Assembly (NCBI GenBank): GCA_946481275.1 | Contig: CAMLMV010000011.1 | Coordinates: 62,001-126,000, forward strand | DNA length: 64,000 bases | Origin: an uncultured Massilia sp. | Lineage (GTDB): Bacteria > Pseudomonadota > Gammaproteobacteria > Burkholderiales > Burkholderiaceae | Reading direction: 5' to 3' | Shown here: piece after piece, positions 50,525 through 60,190 of the stretch | How positions within the stretch are numbered: the first letter of the stretch is position 1 | Layout of the letters: every line of letters starts with the position of its first letter | Program-made: the position numbers and the translations under genes | Notes under the pieces: generated by a model | What the model saw: only the letters and a program-made list of their open reading frames with translations | What the model was told of the DNA's origin: nothing | Database searches by the model: none

Positions 50525-51181
50525 ATGCTTAAGCTCACCGCACGGCAAGAACAGATCCTCAACCTGATCAAGGAAGCCATCGACAACACCGGCTTCCCGC
50601 CGACCCGCGCCGAAATCGCCCAGGAGCTTGGCTTCCGCTCGGCCAACGCCGCCGAGGAACACCTGCAGGCCCTGGCCCGTAAAGGCGCAATCGAAATTTC
50701 CCCGGGTACCTCGCGCGGTATCCGCCTCGTCGGCCAGTCCGTCGAATCCAAGGCGGCCGCGGTGCCTGCCTTCGTGCCGCCGATCCCGCCGAACCTGATG
50801 TCGCTGCCGCTCGTCGGCCGCGTCGCCGCGGGCTCGCCCATCCTCGCCCAGGAACACGTCGAAGCGACCTACTCCGTCGACCCGGCCATGTTCTCGAGCA
50901 AGCCCGACTTCCTGCTGAAGGTCAAGGGCTGGTCGATGCGCGACGCCGGCATCTGCGACGGCGATTTCCTCGCCGTCAAGAAGGTCGACAACGCGAAGAA
51001 CGGCCAGATCGTCGTCGCGCGCATCGGCGACGAAGTGACGGTCAAGCGCTACCGCAAGACCGGCTCCACGATCGAGCTGCTGCCGGAAAACCCGGACTTT
51101 TCCGTGATCACCGTCGATCCGCAGACCGACGAGTTCGCACTGGAAGGCCTGGCGGTCGGTTTGCTACGGTCCTGGCACTAA
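50525..51181 (+). CDS. lexA: LexA SOS repressor
   Basis: A 218-residue repressor that self-cleaves with RecA filament help. The winged helix-turn-helix (1-70) includes [20 protein letters not shown]; the cleavage site is Ala102-Gly103 in VGRVAAGSP; the catalytic dyad is Ser137 (KGWSMRDAG) and Lys174 (DEVTVKRY). The ATG at 50525 is chosen because the SOS box is just upstream; a longer frame reading through it is rejected. A terminator follows, and no RecX or SulA gene is adjacent. Confidence 0.96.
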   Translation: MLKLTARQEQILNLIKEAIDNTGFPPTRAEIAQELGFRSANAAEEHLQALARKGAIEISPGTSRGIRLVGQSVESKAAAVPAFVPPIPPNLMSLPLVGRVAAGSPILAQEHVEATYSVDPAMFSSKPDFLLKVKGWSMRDAGICDGDFLAVKKVDNAKNGQIVVARIGDEVTVKRYRKTGSTIELLPENPDFSVITVDPQTDEFALEGLAVGLLRSWH

Positions 51182-51196
51182 CTCCCACCTGCACAC

Positions 51197-51226
51197 AGGC
51201 CCGCGTCATGCGGGCCTTGTTGTTTT
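51197..51226 (+). terminator. Terminator of lexA
   Basis: AGGCCCGC and GCGGGCCT arms with a 5-base loop, followed by TGTTGTTTT, 15 bases after the lexA stop. Confidence 0.85.
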
Positions 51227-51235
51227 ATCCTGCGC

Positions 51236-51871
51236 TCAGCGCGGATAAACGAAACCGGTGCGGATATCGGTCGGCAGCAGCCGGCTGCCGTCACGCACCA
51301 TCAGTCGTTGCGGCGGCTCGTCGCCCGCCAGGGCACGCCAGATGACGGGCAGCCCCTCCCCTTTGCGCAACAGCTCGTCGCTACGTTCGAATACGTTCGG
51401 GCAGCCCGTCGTCGCGAGCAGCGCCTGCACGATGGTCACCTTCCACGCGTCGACACCGGCAGCATTGAACTGGCACACCAGGTAACCGCCGGTCCCGCCA
51501 TAGCTGTGCACGAGAAGCCCGGGCAGGCCGTCTTTTTCGCCATCGATCACCAGGGCCAGGGCTTGCGGATCGGCGCCACGCACGGCAACGGCGCGGCGAG
51601 CGACCGCAGCCTGCACGCGCCGTTTCATCATGGCGTGATCGACCGGCTCGTCCTCGCGCAGGGTCCAGACGCGGGCCGCGATCTGCGACTTCGCGTTGTA
51701 AGCCGCGCGCGCCAGGAACTGACGTGCCGACGACTGCACGACTGCCGTGGCCCCGGCCTTGCCGCGCTCCTGGGGCCGCCCCTCAACCTTCTCGATGGCG
51801 GACAGGTAAATCCAGGGGTCGCCGGACAGCAGGCTTTTTTCCTTGCCCTGTTTGATGGTGATGATGAGCAT
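51236..51871 (-). pseudogene. Truncated RlmI-like 23S rRNA methyltransferase
   Basis: The ORF (211 residues) encodes only the N-terminal PUA domain (IITIKQGKEKSLLSGDPWIY) and the central domain (DGLPGLLVHSYGG, CPNVFERSDELLRKGEGLP) of the RlmI/RlmK family. Full members are about 400 residues and continue with a Rossmann methyltransferase. Here the frame stops right after LPTDIRTGFVYPR, where intact proteins read about DIRTGHKTGFY. The AdoMet-binding motifs and catalytic cysteine are therefore missing, and it cannot be an active methyltransferase. It is convergent with lexA. Confidence 0.7.
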
Positions 51872-51948
51872 ATGCAGGCTTCGTTTTCAGGAGCCGAATG
51901 ATACAGCAAGGCGTTATCGCCTCCGGCATCTTCGTGACATCGCCACCA

Positions 51949-52034
51949 TTCCCCAGGTACCTCACGCGGTATCCGCCTCGTCGGCCAGTCTGTCGAATCC
52001 AAGGCTGCCGCTGCGGCTGCGGTGCCTGCCTTCG
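51949..52034 (+). pseudogene. Stray internal fragment of lexA
   Basis: These 86 bases match lexA bases 50698-50774, coding [20 protein letters not shown] and a few residues more. In the aligned part there are three substitutions, all at synonymous third positions (Pro, Ser, Ser codons), plus nine extra bases that add three Ala codons. On both sides the similarity ends abruptly. The fragment occupies the 310-base gap between the truncated methyltransferase gene and the small secreted-protein gene; nothing else is seen there. Confidence 0.8.
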
Positions 52035-52181
52035 CTGCGGTCCGGGCATTGATGCCGCTACTTTTGCCCAGCCTTACGTCGGTTAGTTGCAAATACTCGT
52101 TTTAGTTGCAGCGCCGGCAACCTGTGTCTACACTGCCTCGGCAGTTCCGCGACTTCCCCTTTTCAACCAAGGATCGTTACC

Positions 52182-52520
52182 ATGTTCGCCAAAGCTGTGA
52201 TGGCGCTTTGCCTTGCCGCCCTGTGCGGCGCGTCCTCGGCCCAGGCCACGGACGACCTGGACAAGCAAATGCTCGATAAATGCCAGGCCGTGGCAAAAGA
52301 ACTGAACAAGACACGGCGGGCCAACATCAGCCTGGATGGCCTGGAACCGCTCGTCACGTGGCGCGCCGCGTGCGCCGAACGACCGCCGACGGGCCCCGGC
52401 AACGTCACCGCGCTCTGCCAGGGCAAGCGCACGACCGCGCAAGGCGAGCAAGGCGTGTTCTTCTGGGAGAAATCCAGCCACGGCCTGCGGAATCGCGGCT
52501 ACTTCACGTGCACGGGATAG
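52182..52520 (+). CDS. Small secreted protein of unknown function
   Basis: A 112-residue protein with a signal peptide (cut near SAQA, residue 22) and a mature part with four cysteines (DKCQ, AACAER, ALCQGK, FTCTG), probably two disulfides. No domain is recognised. AAGGA lies before the ATG. It converges with the Sel1-repeat gene, three bases apart, with no terminator between. Confidence 0.7.
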   Translation: MFAKAVMALCLAALCGASSAQATDDLDKQMLDKCQAVAKELNKTRRANISLDGLEPLVTWRAACAERPPTGPGNVTALCQGKRTTAQGEQGVFFWEKSSHGLRNRGYFTCTG

Positions 52521-52523
52521 CGC

Positions 52524-53321
52524 TTACTTGCCGTCATCCGGCGGCGGCGCGTTCTTGACCATCTCGTTGTGTTCCTTGACGTAGGCCTCGGTACCCACGC
52601 GCCAGGCGTCGAAGTCCGCCACGACCAGCTTGCCTGCCACCTTGGTGTCTTCCGCCAGGCGGTCGCCGACTTCCTTCAGGTGCGCGTTCGCCTTCTCGGT
52701 CTCGTCCTTCGTCAGCAGCTTGGCGATGTCTTCCGGGATCCGCTTGGTCAGCGGCAGCGACGCGTTCAGCTGCTTCACCCAGCGGTTATGGCACGCTTCC
52801 CAGTCCTTCATCTTGCCGCTGTAATAGTCGATTTCCTCGTTGACCTTGGACATGGCCGGGAAGCGCGGCGCCGGGCAGCGGTATTCGTTCGTGCGCAGGT
52901 CGGCGCCGTCGTATTTCGCGATCCAGTAGTCGAGGTCGGCACGGCGCGCCTCGCGCTGCTTCATCAGCTCGAGCGACGCGCTGGCGACGGCATTGCCCTT
53001 CGCGGCCGCTTTCTGGAACCATTGCGTGGCCTTGTCCATGTCGACGCCGCCTGCCTCGCCGTAGAAATACATTTCGCCCAGGTGCTGCTGGGCCATCACG
53101 TTGCCGGCGTTCGCCAGCTTCGTGTACTTCGCCAGCGCTTCCGGATACGACTTCTTCGCGAACAATGCGTCCGCTTCCGCGAGCTCGGCGGCGGAACTGG
53201 CGGACGATGCGGCCACGGCCGGCTTCGCGGCGGCGCCTTTCGCGGGCGATTTGGCGCCGGGCTCGGCGGCGATTGCGACACCACCGCACAGCAGTGCGGC
53301 GCAAAACAGGGCAGTCTTCAT
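52524..53321 (-). CDS. Sel1/TPR-repeat exported protein
   Basis: A 265-residue protein with a signal peptide (cut near AIAA), an Ala/Ser/Lys-rich linker, and one or two Sel1-like repeats (SYPEALAKYTKLANAGNVMA, QQHLGEMYFYGEAGGVDMDK, ATQWFQKAAAKGNAVA) at about 55-125. The C-terminal half is charged, with CPAPRFP and EACHNRW cysteines, and is not recognised. Sel1 repeats usually mediate protein contacts. It is monocistronic. Confidence 0.75.
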   Translation of the reverse strand: MKTALFCAALLCGGVAIAAEPGAKSPAKGAAAKPAVAASSASSAAELAEADALFAKKSYPEALAKYTKLANAGNVMAQQHLGEMYFYGEAGGVDMDKATQWFQKAAAKGNAVASASLELMKQREARRADLDYWIAKYDGADLRTNEYRCPAPRFPAMSKVNEEIDYYSGKMKDWEACHNRWVKQLNASLPLTKRIPEDIAKLLTKDETEKANAHLKEVGDRLAEDTKVAGKLVVADFDAWRVGTEAYVKEHNEMVKNAPPPDDGK

Positions 53322-53385
53322 GGGGCGTGCAGTCTGTGAGTCATGATTGGGAACAGGACGATCATAACCGCACCGCCCCGCCCGC

Positions 53386-54636
53386 TCAACCGTTCAATGC
53401 GGCGCCGAAATCGGCCAGCAGGTCGGCCGTGTCTTCGATCCCCACCGACACGCGGATCAGCGATTCCGCGATACCCATGCTGGCGCGGCGCTCGGCGCCC
53501 ATCTCGAAGAAGATCGTGTGTGCGACCGGGATGACGAGCGTGCGCGTGTCGCCCAGGTTCGATGCGGGAATCGCGACCTTCAGGCGGTTCAGGTAATCGA
53601 AGCAGTCGATGCCCTCCTTCAGCTCGAAACTGAACAGCGAGCCGTACGCGCGGAACTGTTCGCTCGCCAGCTTGTGCTGCGGATGCGATTCCAGGCCAGG
53701 ATAGTAGACGGCGGCGACGCGCTCGTCGGCCTCGAGCATGCGTGCCAATGCCAGCGCGTTCGCGCACGTGCGCTCCATGCGCAACGCGAGCGTTTCGGCG
53801 CCGACCGCGATGTGGTGGGCCGCTTCCGGCGCCAGCGATGCGCCGAAGTCGCGCAGCGCTTTCGCGCGCAGCTGGGCCATGCCCTGCGCGGCGGACGGCT
53901 GGCGGCGGAAGTTGTCGGCGATGTTCGGATAGGCGCTCCAGTCGAACACGCCGGTGTCCGTCAGCGCGCCGCCCAGCGCCATGCCGTGGCCGCCGATCGA
54001 CTTCGTCAGCGCGTTCACGACGAGGCCCGCGCCGACCGCCTTCGGACGGAACAGATAGGGCGTCGTCATCGTGTTGTCGACGACGTACAGGATGCCGCGC
54101 GCGCGGCACAGCTCGCCGATGCGGGCCAGGTCCGCGATCTGCGTGCGCGGATTGGCGATCGTCTCGACGAACACGAGGCGCGTGTTGGCTTTTAGCGCCG
54201 CTTCCACGTTCGCGACGTCGGTCGCATCCACGAACGACACCTCGGTACCCTGCGCGGCCACCGTGTTCCACAGGCTGTTGGTATTCCCGAACAGGAACGA
54301 GGACGACACGACGTGATCACCCGCGCGCAGCAGTGCCTGCGCCAGCGCGCCGATCGCGGCCATGCCGGTGGCGAAGCACAGCGAGGCGACGCCGTCTTCC
54401 ATCTTGCTGATCTTGTCTTCCAGCGCGCTGACGGTCGGGTTGCCCTGGCGGCCGTAGCGGAAGCCCGGTTCCTTGCCCTGGAAGACGGACGCGAGCTGGC
54501 GCGCATCCGTGTAGCCGAACGCGACCGACGTATGGATCGGCTTGTGCAGCGAGTTGTGCTCGATCGACTTCCTGCGATCGTTGTGCAGGATGGTGGTGGT
54601 GAAGCCGTAGTTGGCGAAGTTGGATTTGTCGCTCAT
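53386..54636 (-). CDS. metZ: O-succinylhomoserine sulfhydrylase (Cys/Met metabolism PLP enzyme)
   Basis: Converts acylated homoserine and sulfide to homocysteine in direct sulfhydrylation. The 416-residue protein has the family motifs FRYGRQGNPTVSALEDKI, SSSFLFGNTNSLW, VDNTMTTPYLFRP and the PLP lysine in VNALTKSIGGHG, with RVSVGIEDTADLLADF near the end. Its position after purF is the conserved place for metZ in this group. Cystathionine gamma-synthase relatives look similar, so the exact substrate is inferred partly from context. Confidence 0.87.
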   Translation of the reverse strand: MSDKSNFANYGFTTTILHNDRRKSIEHNSLHKPIHTSVAFGYTDARQLASVFQGKEPGFRYGRQGNPTVSALEDKISKMEDGVASLCFATGMAAIGALAQALLRAGDHVVSSSFLFGNTNSLWNTVAAQGTEVSFVDATDVANVEAALKANTRLVFVETIANPRTQIADLARIGELCRARGILYVVDNTMTTPYLFRPKAVGAGLVVNALTKSIGGHGMALGGALTDTGVFDWSAYPNIADNFRRQPSAAQGMAQLRAKALRDFGASLAPEAAHHIAVGAETLALRMERTCANALALARMLEADERVAAVYYPGLESHPQHKLASEQFRAYGSLFSFELKEGIDCFDYLNRLKVAIPASNLGDTRTLVIPVAHTIFFEMGAERRASMGIAESLIRVSVGIEDTADLLADFGAALNG

Positions 54637-54653
54637 GGTGTCGAAATGAAAAC

Positions 54654-54707
54654 GGGCGCCAGGGCGCCCGATGAATGCAATACAAACGCCGGCGCGCGCG
54701 CCGGCGT
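54654..54707 (-). terminator. Two GC-rich hairpins between purF and metZ
   Basis: A fully self-complementary 22-mer (54686-54707; arms ACGCCGGCGCG) starts seven bases after the purF stop, and GGGCGCC-AG-GGCGCCC lies at 54654-54669, 18 bases before metZ. Neither has a T-run. They may attenuate or protect transcripts rather than fully terminate. Confidence 0.55.
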
Positions 54708-54713
54708 CCGGGC

Positions 54714-56237
54714 TCATTCCGCCGCGACGGGCGGGTTCAGGTTCAGCTGCGTGCGCACGACGTCTTCCTGCGACTTGCCCGACGACTTGTGGCGCACGTG
54801 CTCCAGCTGGTCGAGGTAGGCCGGCGTGACGTCGCCCGTGATGTAGACGCCGTCGAAGCACGACGCTTCCACGTTCGTCAGGGCCGGGTTGACGTCCGAG
54901 ATCGACTTCTTCAGCGCATCGAGATCCTGGTAGACGAGGCGGTCGGCCGTGATCTCGCGGCACACTTCCTCGACGGTGCGGCCGTGGGCGATCAGTTCGT
55001 CGCGCGTCGGCATGTCGATGCCGTAAACGTTCGGGTACAGGACCGGCGGCGCGGCGGAGGCGAAGAACACCTTGCGGGCGCCCGATTCGCGTGCCATCTG
55101 CACGATCTCGCGGCTCGTCGTGCCGCGCACGATGGAGTCGTCGACGAGCAGCACGTTCTTGTCCTTGAATTCGGACGGGATCGCGTTCAGCTTCTGGCGC
55201 ACCGACTTCTTGCGCATCGCCTGGCCCGGCATGATGAACGTGCGGCCGACGTAGCGGTTCTTGATGAAGCCTTCGCGGTATTCGACGCCCAGCTTCAGCG
55301 CGAGCTGGATGGCGGCCGGGCGCGACGAGTCGGGAATCGGCATCACGACGTCGATCTCTTCGACCGGAATCTCCTTGCGGATCTTCTCGGCCAGGTATTC
55401 GCCCATGCGCAGGCGGGTGGCGTACACGGAGGCGCCGTCGATCACGGAGTCCGGGCGGGCCAGGTAGACGTATTCGAACGCGCACGGATTCAGCGACGGG
55501 TTCTCGGCGCACTGGCGCGTATGCAGCTGGCGCTCGGCGTCGACCCAGACGGCTTCGCCCGGCGCGATGTCACGCACGAAGCGGAAGCCCAGGCCTTCCA
55601 GCGCGACGGATTCGCTGGCGACGAGGTATTCCGGGCCGTTCTCCGTCTCGTTGATGCCGAGGCACAGCGGACGGATGCCGAACGGGTCGCGGAACGCGAG
55701 CAGGCCGTGGCCGGCGATCTGGGCGATGACGGCGTACGCGCCGCGCACGCGGCGGTGCACGTGCGCGACGGCCTTGAACACGGCGTCCGGATCGAGCGAG
55801 TACCCATCGGCCGCGGTGGCGATCTCGTGGGCCAGCACGTTCAGCAGGACTTCCGAGTCGGAGTTCGTGTTGACGTGGCGGCGGTCGATGCGGAACAGTT
55901 CTTCCTTCAGCTGTTCCTGGTTCGTGAGGTTACCGTTGTGCGCCAGCGTGATGCCGAACGGGGCATTCACGTAGAACGGCTGCGCTTCCTCTTCGCTCGA
56001 CGAGCCGGCGGTCGGATAGCGGCAGTGGCCGATGCCGGAATTGCCTTGCAGCGAACGCATGTTACGCGTGCGGAAAACGTCACGCACGAGGCCGTTGGCC
56101 TTGTACATCGAGAACATGCTGCTGTGATTGGTTGCAATCCCCGCCGCATCCTGACCGCGGTGCTGCAACAGCAGCAACGCATCATATAACAGCTGGTTGA
56201 CGGGGGCTTGCGAGACGACGCCGACGATGCCACACAT
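54714..56237 (-). CDS. purF: Amidophosphoribosyltransferase
   Basis: Catalyses the first step of purine synthesis, glutamine plus PRPP to phosphoribosylamine. The product is 507 residues. The N-terminal nucleophile Cys2 (MCGIVGVV) heads the glutamine amidotransferase domain ([20 protein letters not shown]), and the PRPP motif [19 protein letters not shown] lies in the C-terminal domain. It follows cvpA by 40 bases in the standard cvpA-purF order. Confidence 0.97.
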   Translation of the reverse strand: MCGIVGVVSQAPVNQLLYDALLLLQHRGQDAAGIATNHSSMFSMYKANGLVRDVFRTRNMRSLQGNSGIGHCRYPTAGSSSEEEAQPFYVNAPFGITLAHNGNLTNQEQLKEELFRIDRRHVNTNSDSEVLLNVLAHEIATAADGYSLDPDAVFKAVAHVHRRVRGAYAVIAQIAGHGLLAFRDPFGIRPLCLGINETENGPEYLVASESVALEGLGFRFVRDIAPGEAVWVDAERQLHTRQCAENPSLNPCAFEYVYLARPDSVIDGASVYATRLRMGEYLAEKIRKEIPVEEIDVVMPIPDSSRPAAIQLALKLGVEYREGFIKNRYVGRTFIMPGQAMRKKSVRQKLNAIPSEFKDKNVLLVDDSIVRGTTSREIVQMARESGARKVFFASAAPPVLYPNVYGIDMPTRDELIAHGRTVEEVCREITADRLVYQDLDALKKSISDVNPALTNVEASCFDGVYITGDVTPAYLDQLEHVRHKSSGKSQEDVVRTQLNLNPPVAAE

Positions 56238-56277
56238 GGTGTGCTCCTAAACTTGGACAGCTAGACAAAAGGGTGTT

Positions 56278-56766
56278 TCAAAACTGCACGTGCTGCGCGA
56301 AGGCAGCGGGCAAGAAAGGTTTGACTGTGCGCGCTCCGGTTTCCGCCATGGGCGAGAACAGCGCGTCTTTCCAGAAAGCCTGTTGGGGGATGGATGTCAT
56401 CCCGCACAATATGACGCCGGCCAGCACGATCACAATACCCCGCCCCAATCCGAACAGGCCGCCGAGGCCGCGATCGGCCAGGGACAGGCCGGAGGCCTCG
56501 ATCAGGGCGCTGATCGCGAGGGCCAGCAGGCCCATCAGCACGCGCACGCCGAGGAACAGTGCAATGAAGGCAACGATCAGCCGCAAGGCTTCGCCCGGAA
56601 TCACGGATGGTAGCATGGGTGCCAGTTTCGCGCCGAAGGCGTTGGCCACGATGAAGGCCGCCACCCAGCCGACCAGCGACAGGATTTCCTTGACCAGGCC
56701 GCGCATGGTGCTGATGACGACCGACGAGATCAGGATGAACAGCACCACGTAGTCGAAAATCGTCAC
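56278..56766 (-). CDS. cvpA: CvpA family membrane protein
   Basis: A 162-residue inner-membrane protein with four hydrophobic segments (FDYVVLFILISSVVISTMRG at the start), needed for colicin V production in E. coli and linked to envelope stress. Typical features are RGLVKEILSLVGWVAAFIVA and DRGLGGLFGLGRG. GTG start. It sits between dedD and purF as in E. coli. Confidence 0.92.
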   Translation of the reverse strand: MTIFDYVVLFILISSVVISTMRGLVKEILSLVGWVAAFIVANAFGAKLAPMLPSVIPGEALRLIVAFIALFLGVRVLMGLLALAISALIEASGLSLADRGLGGLFGLGRGIVIVLAGVILCGMTSIPQQAFWKDALFSPMAETGARTVKPFLPAAFAQHVQF

Positions 56767-56779
56767 GGCTTCTACAGGA

Positions 56780-57793
56780 TCAGACCGGGGTCATGGCGCC
56801 GGACAAGCCCAGGCGGCCCAGCTTGGCGCGTACTTTCTCGGCGTCTTCCTTGTTCAGGGGACCGACGCGTACGCGGATCAGTTCGCCGGATGGGGTGGAC
56901 GTCTTCTGCGTGTACGACGAGATGCCCGCTTCGCGCAGCTTCGCCTGCACTTCCGCCGCCTTTTCCTGGCTCGACAGCGCGGCCACCTGCAGCACGAAGC
57001 GCTGCGACGCGGACTCGGCCGGCTTCTCTTTCTCGGCCGGCTTGCCTTCCAGGATGGCGATGGCGCGCGCCGCGTCGTCCTTCGGCTTCACGGGTTTATC
57101 CTCGGCCTTCTTCGCCTTCTCGCGGGCTTCACGCGCGAGGCGCTCCGCCTTCTCGCGCTCGGCCCTGTCGTGCTCGGCTTTCTCGCGTTCGGCCTTTTCC
57201 TTTTCGGCGAGGCGGGCTTCGGCCTTCGCATCCCTGTGCTCGGCCTTGGGCGTTTCCTTGTGTTCGGGCTTGTGCTCGACCTTGGGTTCAGGTTTCGGCG
57301 CGATCACGGCCGGCGGCTGCGTCGCTACGCTCTCGGGCCTGGCGGCGGCGACGGCAGCCGGCGCCTTGGCTGCGGGCGCGGGCGCGGGCGCGGGCGGCGG
57401 TGCATCGATCACTTCCTCGTCCTTGTCGACGCTGTCGGCGGCGGACACGGCCTTGTCGGCGGCCGGCACGGGCAGCGGCGCGGCCTTGTCCTTGGCGGGA
57501 ATCTGGATCGCGATGTCGCCGGCGAGCGGCTTGGGCTCGGAATCGAGCAGCATCGGCAGGCCGACGGCGGCCGCGAGCGCCAGCGCGATGGCGCCGACGA
57601 GGCGGCGCCGGGCGCGCTTCTTTTCGGGGAGCATGGGATCGGCACCGGGACGGCGCGTCGCGCCGCCTCCGGCGTTGGTGGCGCGCTTGGCGCGGGCGCG
57701 CTCGCCGAGAGCGGCGTCGTCGTCCTTGCTGTAGAAGCGGCCACTGTCCTCGGTGAGGCGGTCCTGCTTGCTTTTACGGGAGAACAAGCCCAT
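56780..57793 (-). CDS. dedD: SPOR-domain cell division protein, DedD-like
   Basis: A 337-residue protein: a short cytoplasmic N-terminus, one membrane segment (LVGAIALALAAAVGLPMLL, about 66-84), a long Pro/Ala then Lys/Glu-rich linker with coiled-coil character (AEREKAEHDRAEREKAERL), and a C-terminal SPOR domain (about 263-337, FVLQVAALSSQEKAAEVQAK, RVRVGPLNKEDAEKVRAKL). SPOR domains bind denuded peptidoglycan at the septum. It is placed between folC and cvpA, the conserved dedD position. Confidence 0.9.
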   Translation of the reverse strand: MGLFSRKSKQDRLTEDSGRFYSKDDDAALGERARAKRATNAGGGATRRPGADPMLPEKKRARRRLVGAIALALAAAVGLPMLLDSEPKPLAGDIAIQIPAKDKAAPLPVPAADKAVSAADSVDKDEEVIDAPPPAPAPAPAAKAPAAVAAARPESVATQPPAVIAPKPEPKVEHKPEHKETPKAEHRDAKAEARLAEKEKAEREKAEHDRAEREKAERLAREAREKAKKAEDKPVKPKDDAARAIAILEGKPAEKEKPAESASQRFVLQVAALSSQEKAAEVQAKLREAGISSYTQKTSTPSGELIRVRVGPLNKEDAEKVRAKLGRLGLSGAMTPV

Positions 57794-57804
57794 GCGGTGT
57801 CACG

Positions 57805-59103
57805 TCAATGAAGAGAGGATTTACGGGCCGCCATCACGCCAGCCACGGTATAGAACGAGCCAAAGACCACTATTCTATCATCCTGTCCGGCCCGGCTTGT
57901 TGCATCTGCGAATGCCTCGGCCGGATTCGCGAACGTTTTGACCGAGAATTCGTCGTCTTTCGCACCACTCGGCTTCAATGCCTGCAGCTTTTCGGCCAGC
58001 ACGGCCGGGTCGGCCGAGCGAGGCGACGGCAGCGCCGTCACGCACCAGTGGTCGATGTTCGGCGCCAGGTGGGCGACGACGGCGTCGATGTCCTTGTCCT
58101 GCATGATGCCGAACACGGCGTACGTGAACCGGTGGAACCCCATGTTGCCCAGGTTCTGGGCGAGCGTCGCGGCCGCGTGCGGGTTGTGCGCGACGTCGAG
58201 GATCGTCGTCGGACGGCCCGCCAGCACCTGGAAGCGGCCCGGCAGTTCGACCATCGCGAGGCCCGCGCGCGTTTCCTGTGCGCCCACCGGCAACACGTTG
58301 CGCAGCGCTTCCAGCGCGGCCAGCGCGGCCGACGCGTTCAGCAGCTGGTTGGCGCCGCGCAGCGCCGGATACGCGAGCGAATTGCGGCGCTGCGTGCGGC
58401 CGCCGTAGGCCCATTGCTGCTTGTCGCCCTGGTAGTTGAAGTCGCGGCCCAGCAGCCACAGGTCGGCGCCGATGTCTTCCGCATGCTTGATCAGCGATTG
58501 CGGCGGCAGCGGATCGCTGCAGATGGCCGGCTTGCCGGGGCGGAAGATGCCGGCCTTCTCGAAGCCGATCTCTTCGCGCGTGTCGCCGAGATAATCCTTG
58601 TGGTCGATGTCGATGCTCGTGACGATGGACACGTCCGCATCGACCACGTTCACGGCATCCAGGCGGCCGCCGAGGCCCACTTCCAGGATCGCCACGTCGA
58701 CGCCGGACGTCGACAGCAGGTGCATGATCGCGAGCGTCGTGAATTCGAAATACGTGAGGTCGATCTCGCCGCGGCGCGCTTCGACTTCATCGAAGGCCGC
58801 GATCAGGGAGGCGTCGCTCGCCATCTCGCCGTTGATGCGGGCGCGCTCGTTGAAATCGAGGAAGTGCGGCTTGATGTACAGGCCGACCTTGTAGCCGCTC
58901 TGCAGCAGGATGGCTTCCAGCATGGCGCAGGTCGAGCCCTTGCCGTTGGTACCCGCGACCATGATCACGGGACAGGAAAAGGCGAGGCCCATGCGCTCCT
59001 TGACGGTGCGCACGCGGTCCAGGCCCATGTCGATGTGGGTTTCGGCATGGCGCGACTCGAGCAGCGCCAGCCAGTCGGGCAAGGTGGTCGGGAGATTAGG
59101 CAT
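57805..59103 (-). CDS. folC: Bifunctional folylpolyglutamate / dihydrofolate synthase
   Basis: Adds glutamate to dihydropteroate and to folates, 432 residues. Motifs are the P-loop VAGTNGKGSTCAMLEAIL, the Mur-ligase-like LEVGLGGRLDAVN, the carbamylated-lysine region GFEKAGIFRPGKP, and TILDVAHNPHAA in the C-terminal domain. It ends 11 bases before dedD and begins 69 bases after accD, across a very stable hairpin. Confidence 0.95.
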   Translation of the reverse strand: MPNLPTTLPDWLALLESRHAETHIDMGLDRVRTVKERMGLAFSCPVIMVAGTNGKGSTCAMLEAILLQSGYKVGLYIKPHFLDFNERARINGEMASDASLIAAFDEVEARRGEIDLTYFEFTTLAIMHLLSTSGVDVAILEVGLGGRLDAVNVVDADVSIVTSIDIDHKDYLGDTREEIGFEKAGIFRPGKPAICSDPLPPQSLIKHAEDIGADLWLLGRDFNYQGDKQQWAYGGRTQRRNSLAYPALRGANQLLNASAALAALEALRNVLPVGAQETRAGLAMVELPGRFQVLAGRPTTILDVAHNPHAAATLAQNLGNMGFHRFTYAVFGIMQDKDIDAVVAHLAPNIDHWCVTALPSPRSADPAVLAEKLQALKPSGAKDDEFSVKTFANPAEAFADATSRAGQDDRIVVFGSFYTVAGVMAARKSSLH

Positions 59104-59123
59104 GGGATGGCGTCCGGAATGCG

Positions 59124-59161
59124 CGCGCGGCCGGCTGCCTCAGGAAGCAGCCGGCCGCGCG
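59124..59161 (-). other. 15-bp perfect hairpin between accD and folC
   Basis: CGCGCGGCCGGCTGC and its exact complement are separated by an 8-base loop. There is no T-run. Such an all-GC stem in the intercistronic region may set 3' stability of accD mRNA or partial termination before folC. Confidence 0.6.
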
Positions 59162-59172
59162 GTGACAACGAA

Positions 59173-60045
59173 TCAAGCGATGACGTCGGCCGGCTGGCTT
59201 TGCAGCAGGGCGAGCAGTTGCGCGATTTCTTCGCGCATCTTGCGGCGGTCGACGATCATGTCGACGGCGCCTTTTTGCACGAGGAACTCGGAGCGCTGGA
59301 AGCCTTCCGGCAGCTTTTCGCGCACGGTGTTCTCGATGACGCGCGGGCCCGCGAAGCCGATCAGGGCTTTCGGCTCGGCGATGACGACGTCACCCATGAA
59401 CGCGAACGAAGCGGACACGCCGCCCGTCGTCGGGTCGGTCAGCACGCTGATGAACGGCAGTTTTTTCTCGGACAGCTTGGTCAGCATCGAGGTGGTCTTG
59501 GCCATCTGCATCAGCGACAGCAGGCCTTCCTGCATGCGCGCCCCGCCGCTGGCGGTGATGCAGATGAACGGCAACTTCTGCTCGAGCGCCACCTGGGCGC
59601 CGCGCACGAAGCGCTCGCCGTTGACGGAGCCCATCGTGCCGGCCATGAATTCGTAGGCGAAGCAGGCAACCACGACCGGCAGGCTCATGATCGAACCGCC
59701 CTGCACGACCATCGAATCGGTCTCGCCGGTGGCTTCCATCGCGTCCTTCAGGCGGTCAGGATATTTCTTGCTGTCTTTGAACTTGAGCGTATCGACCGGC
59801 AGCACGTCCTGGCCGATCTCGTAGCGGCCGCCTTCATCGAGCAGCGCGTCGAGGCGTTCGCGGGCGCGGATACGCATGTGATGGCTGCATTTCGGGCAGA
59901 CATGCAGGTTCGACTCCAGGTCGGCGCGGTACAGGACCGACTCGCACGACGGGCACTTGACCCACAGGCCTTCGGGCATGGTCTGGCGTTTGGCGGCATC
60001 GGAGCGCTGGATCCGGGGGGGCAGCAGCTTTTCCAACCAACTCAT
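59173..60045 (-). CDS. accD: Acetyl-CoA carboxylase carboxyltransferase subunit beta
   Basis: Transfers the carboxyl group from biotin to acetyl-CoA together with AccA, the committed step of fatty acid synthesis. The product is 290 residues. The N-terminal zinc ribbon has CPSC and CPKC pairs ([20 protein letters not shown]) at about 33-55, followed by the crotonase-like domain with GSMMSLPVVV-like substrate loop, [19 protein letters not shown] and [15 protein letters not shown]. It is the first gene after the repeat-containing gap, so it probably has its own promoter. Confidence 0.96.
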   Translation of the reverse strand: MSWLEKLLPPRIQRSDAAKRQTMPEGLWVKCPSCESVLYRADLESNLHVCPKCSHHMRIRARERLDALLDEGGRYEIGQDVLPVDTLKFKDSKKYPDRLKDAMEATGETDSMVVQGGSIMSLPVVVACFAYEFMAGTMGSVNGERFVRGAQVALEQKLPFICITASGGARMQEGLLSLMQMAKTTSMLTKLSEKKLPFISVLTDPTTGGVSASFAFMGDVVIAEPKALIGFAGPRVIENTVREKLPEGFQRSEFLVQKGAVDMIVDRRKMREEIAQLLALLQSQPADVIA

Positions 60046-60190
60046 GTTCTCTCCTTTGCGGCAATTCTGGAATTGGGCGTAGTGTAGCCGTTCGCATCAG
60101 GCTTGTCGAATTCTTGCCGTTAATTACTTGCCTTTCAAACAAAGTTGCGTTAGCAGAAATGAGAACCGGGGTGCGTGGCCCCACGGTCCA

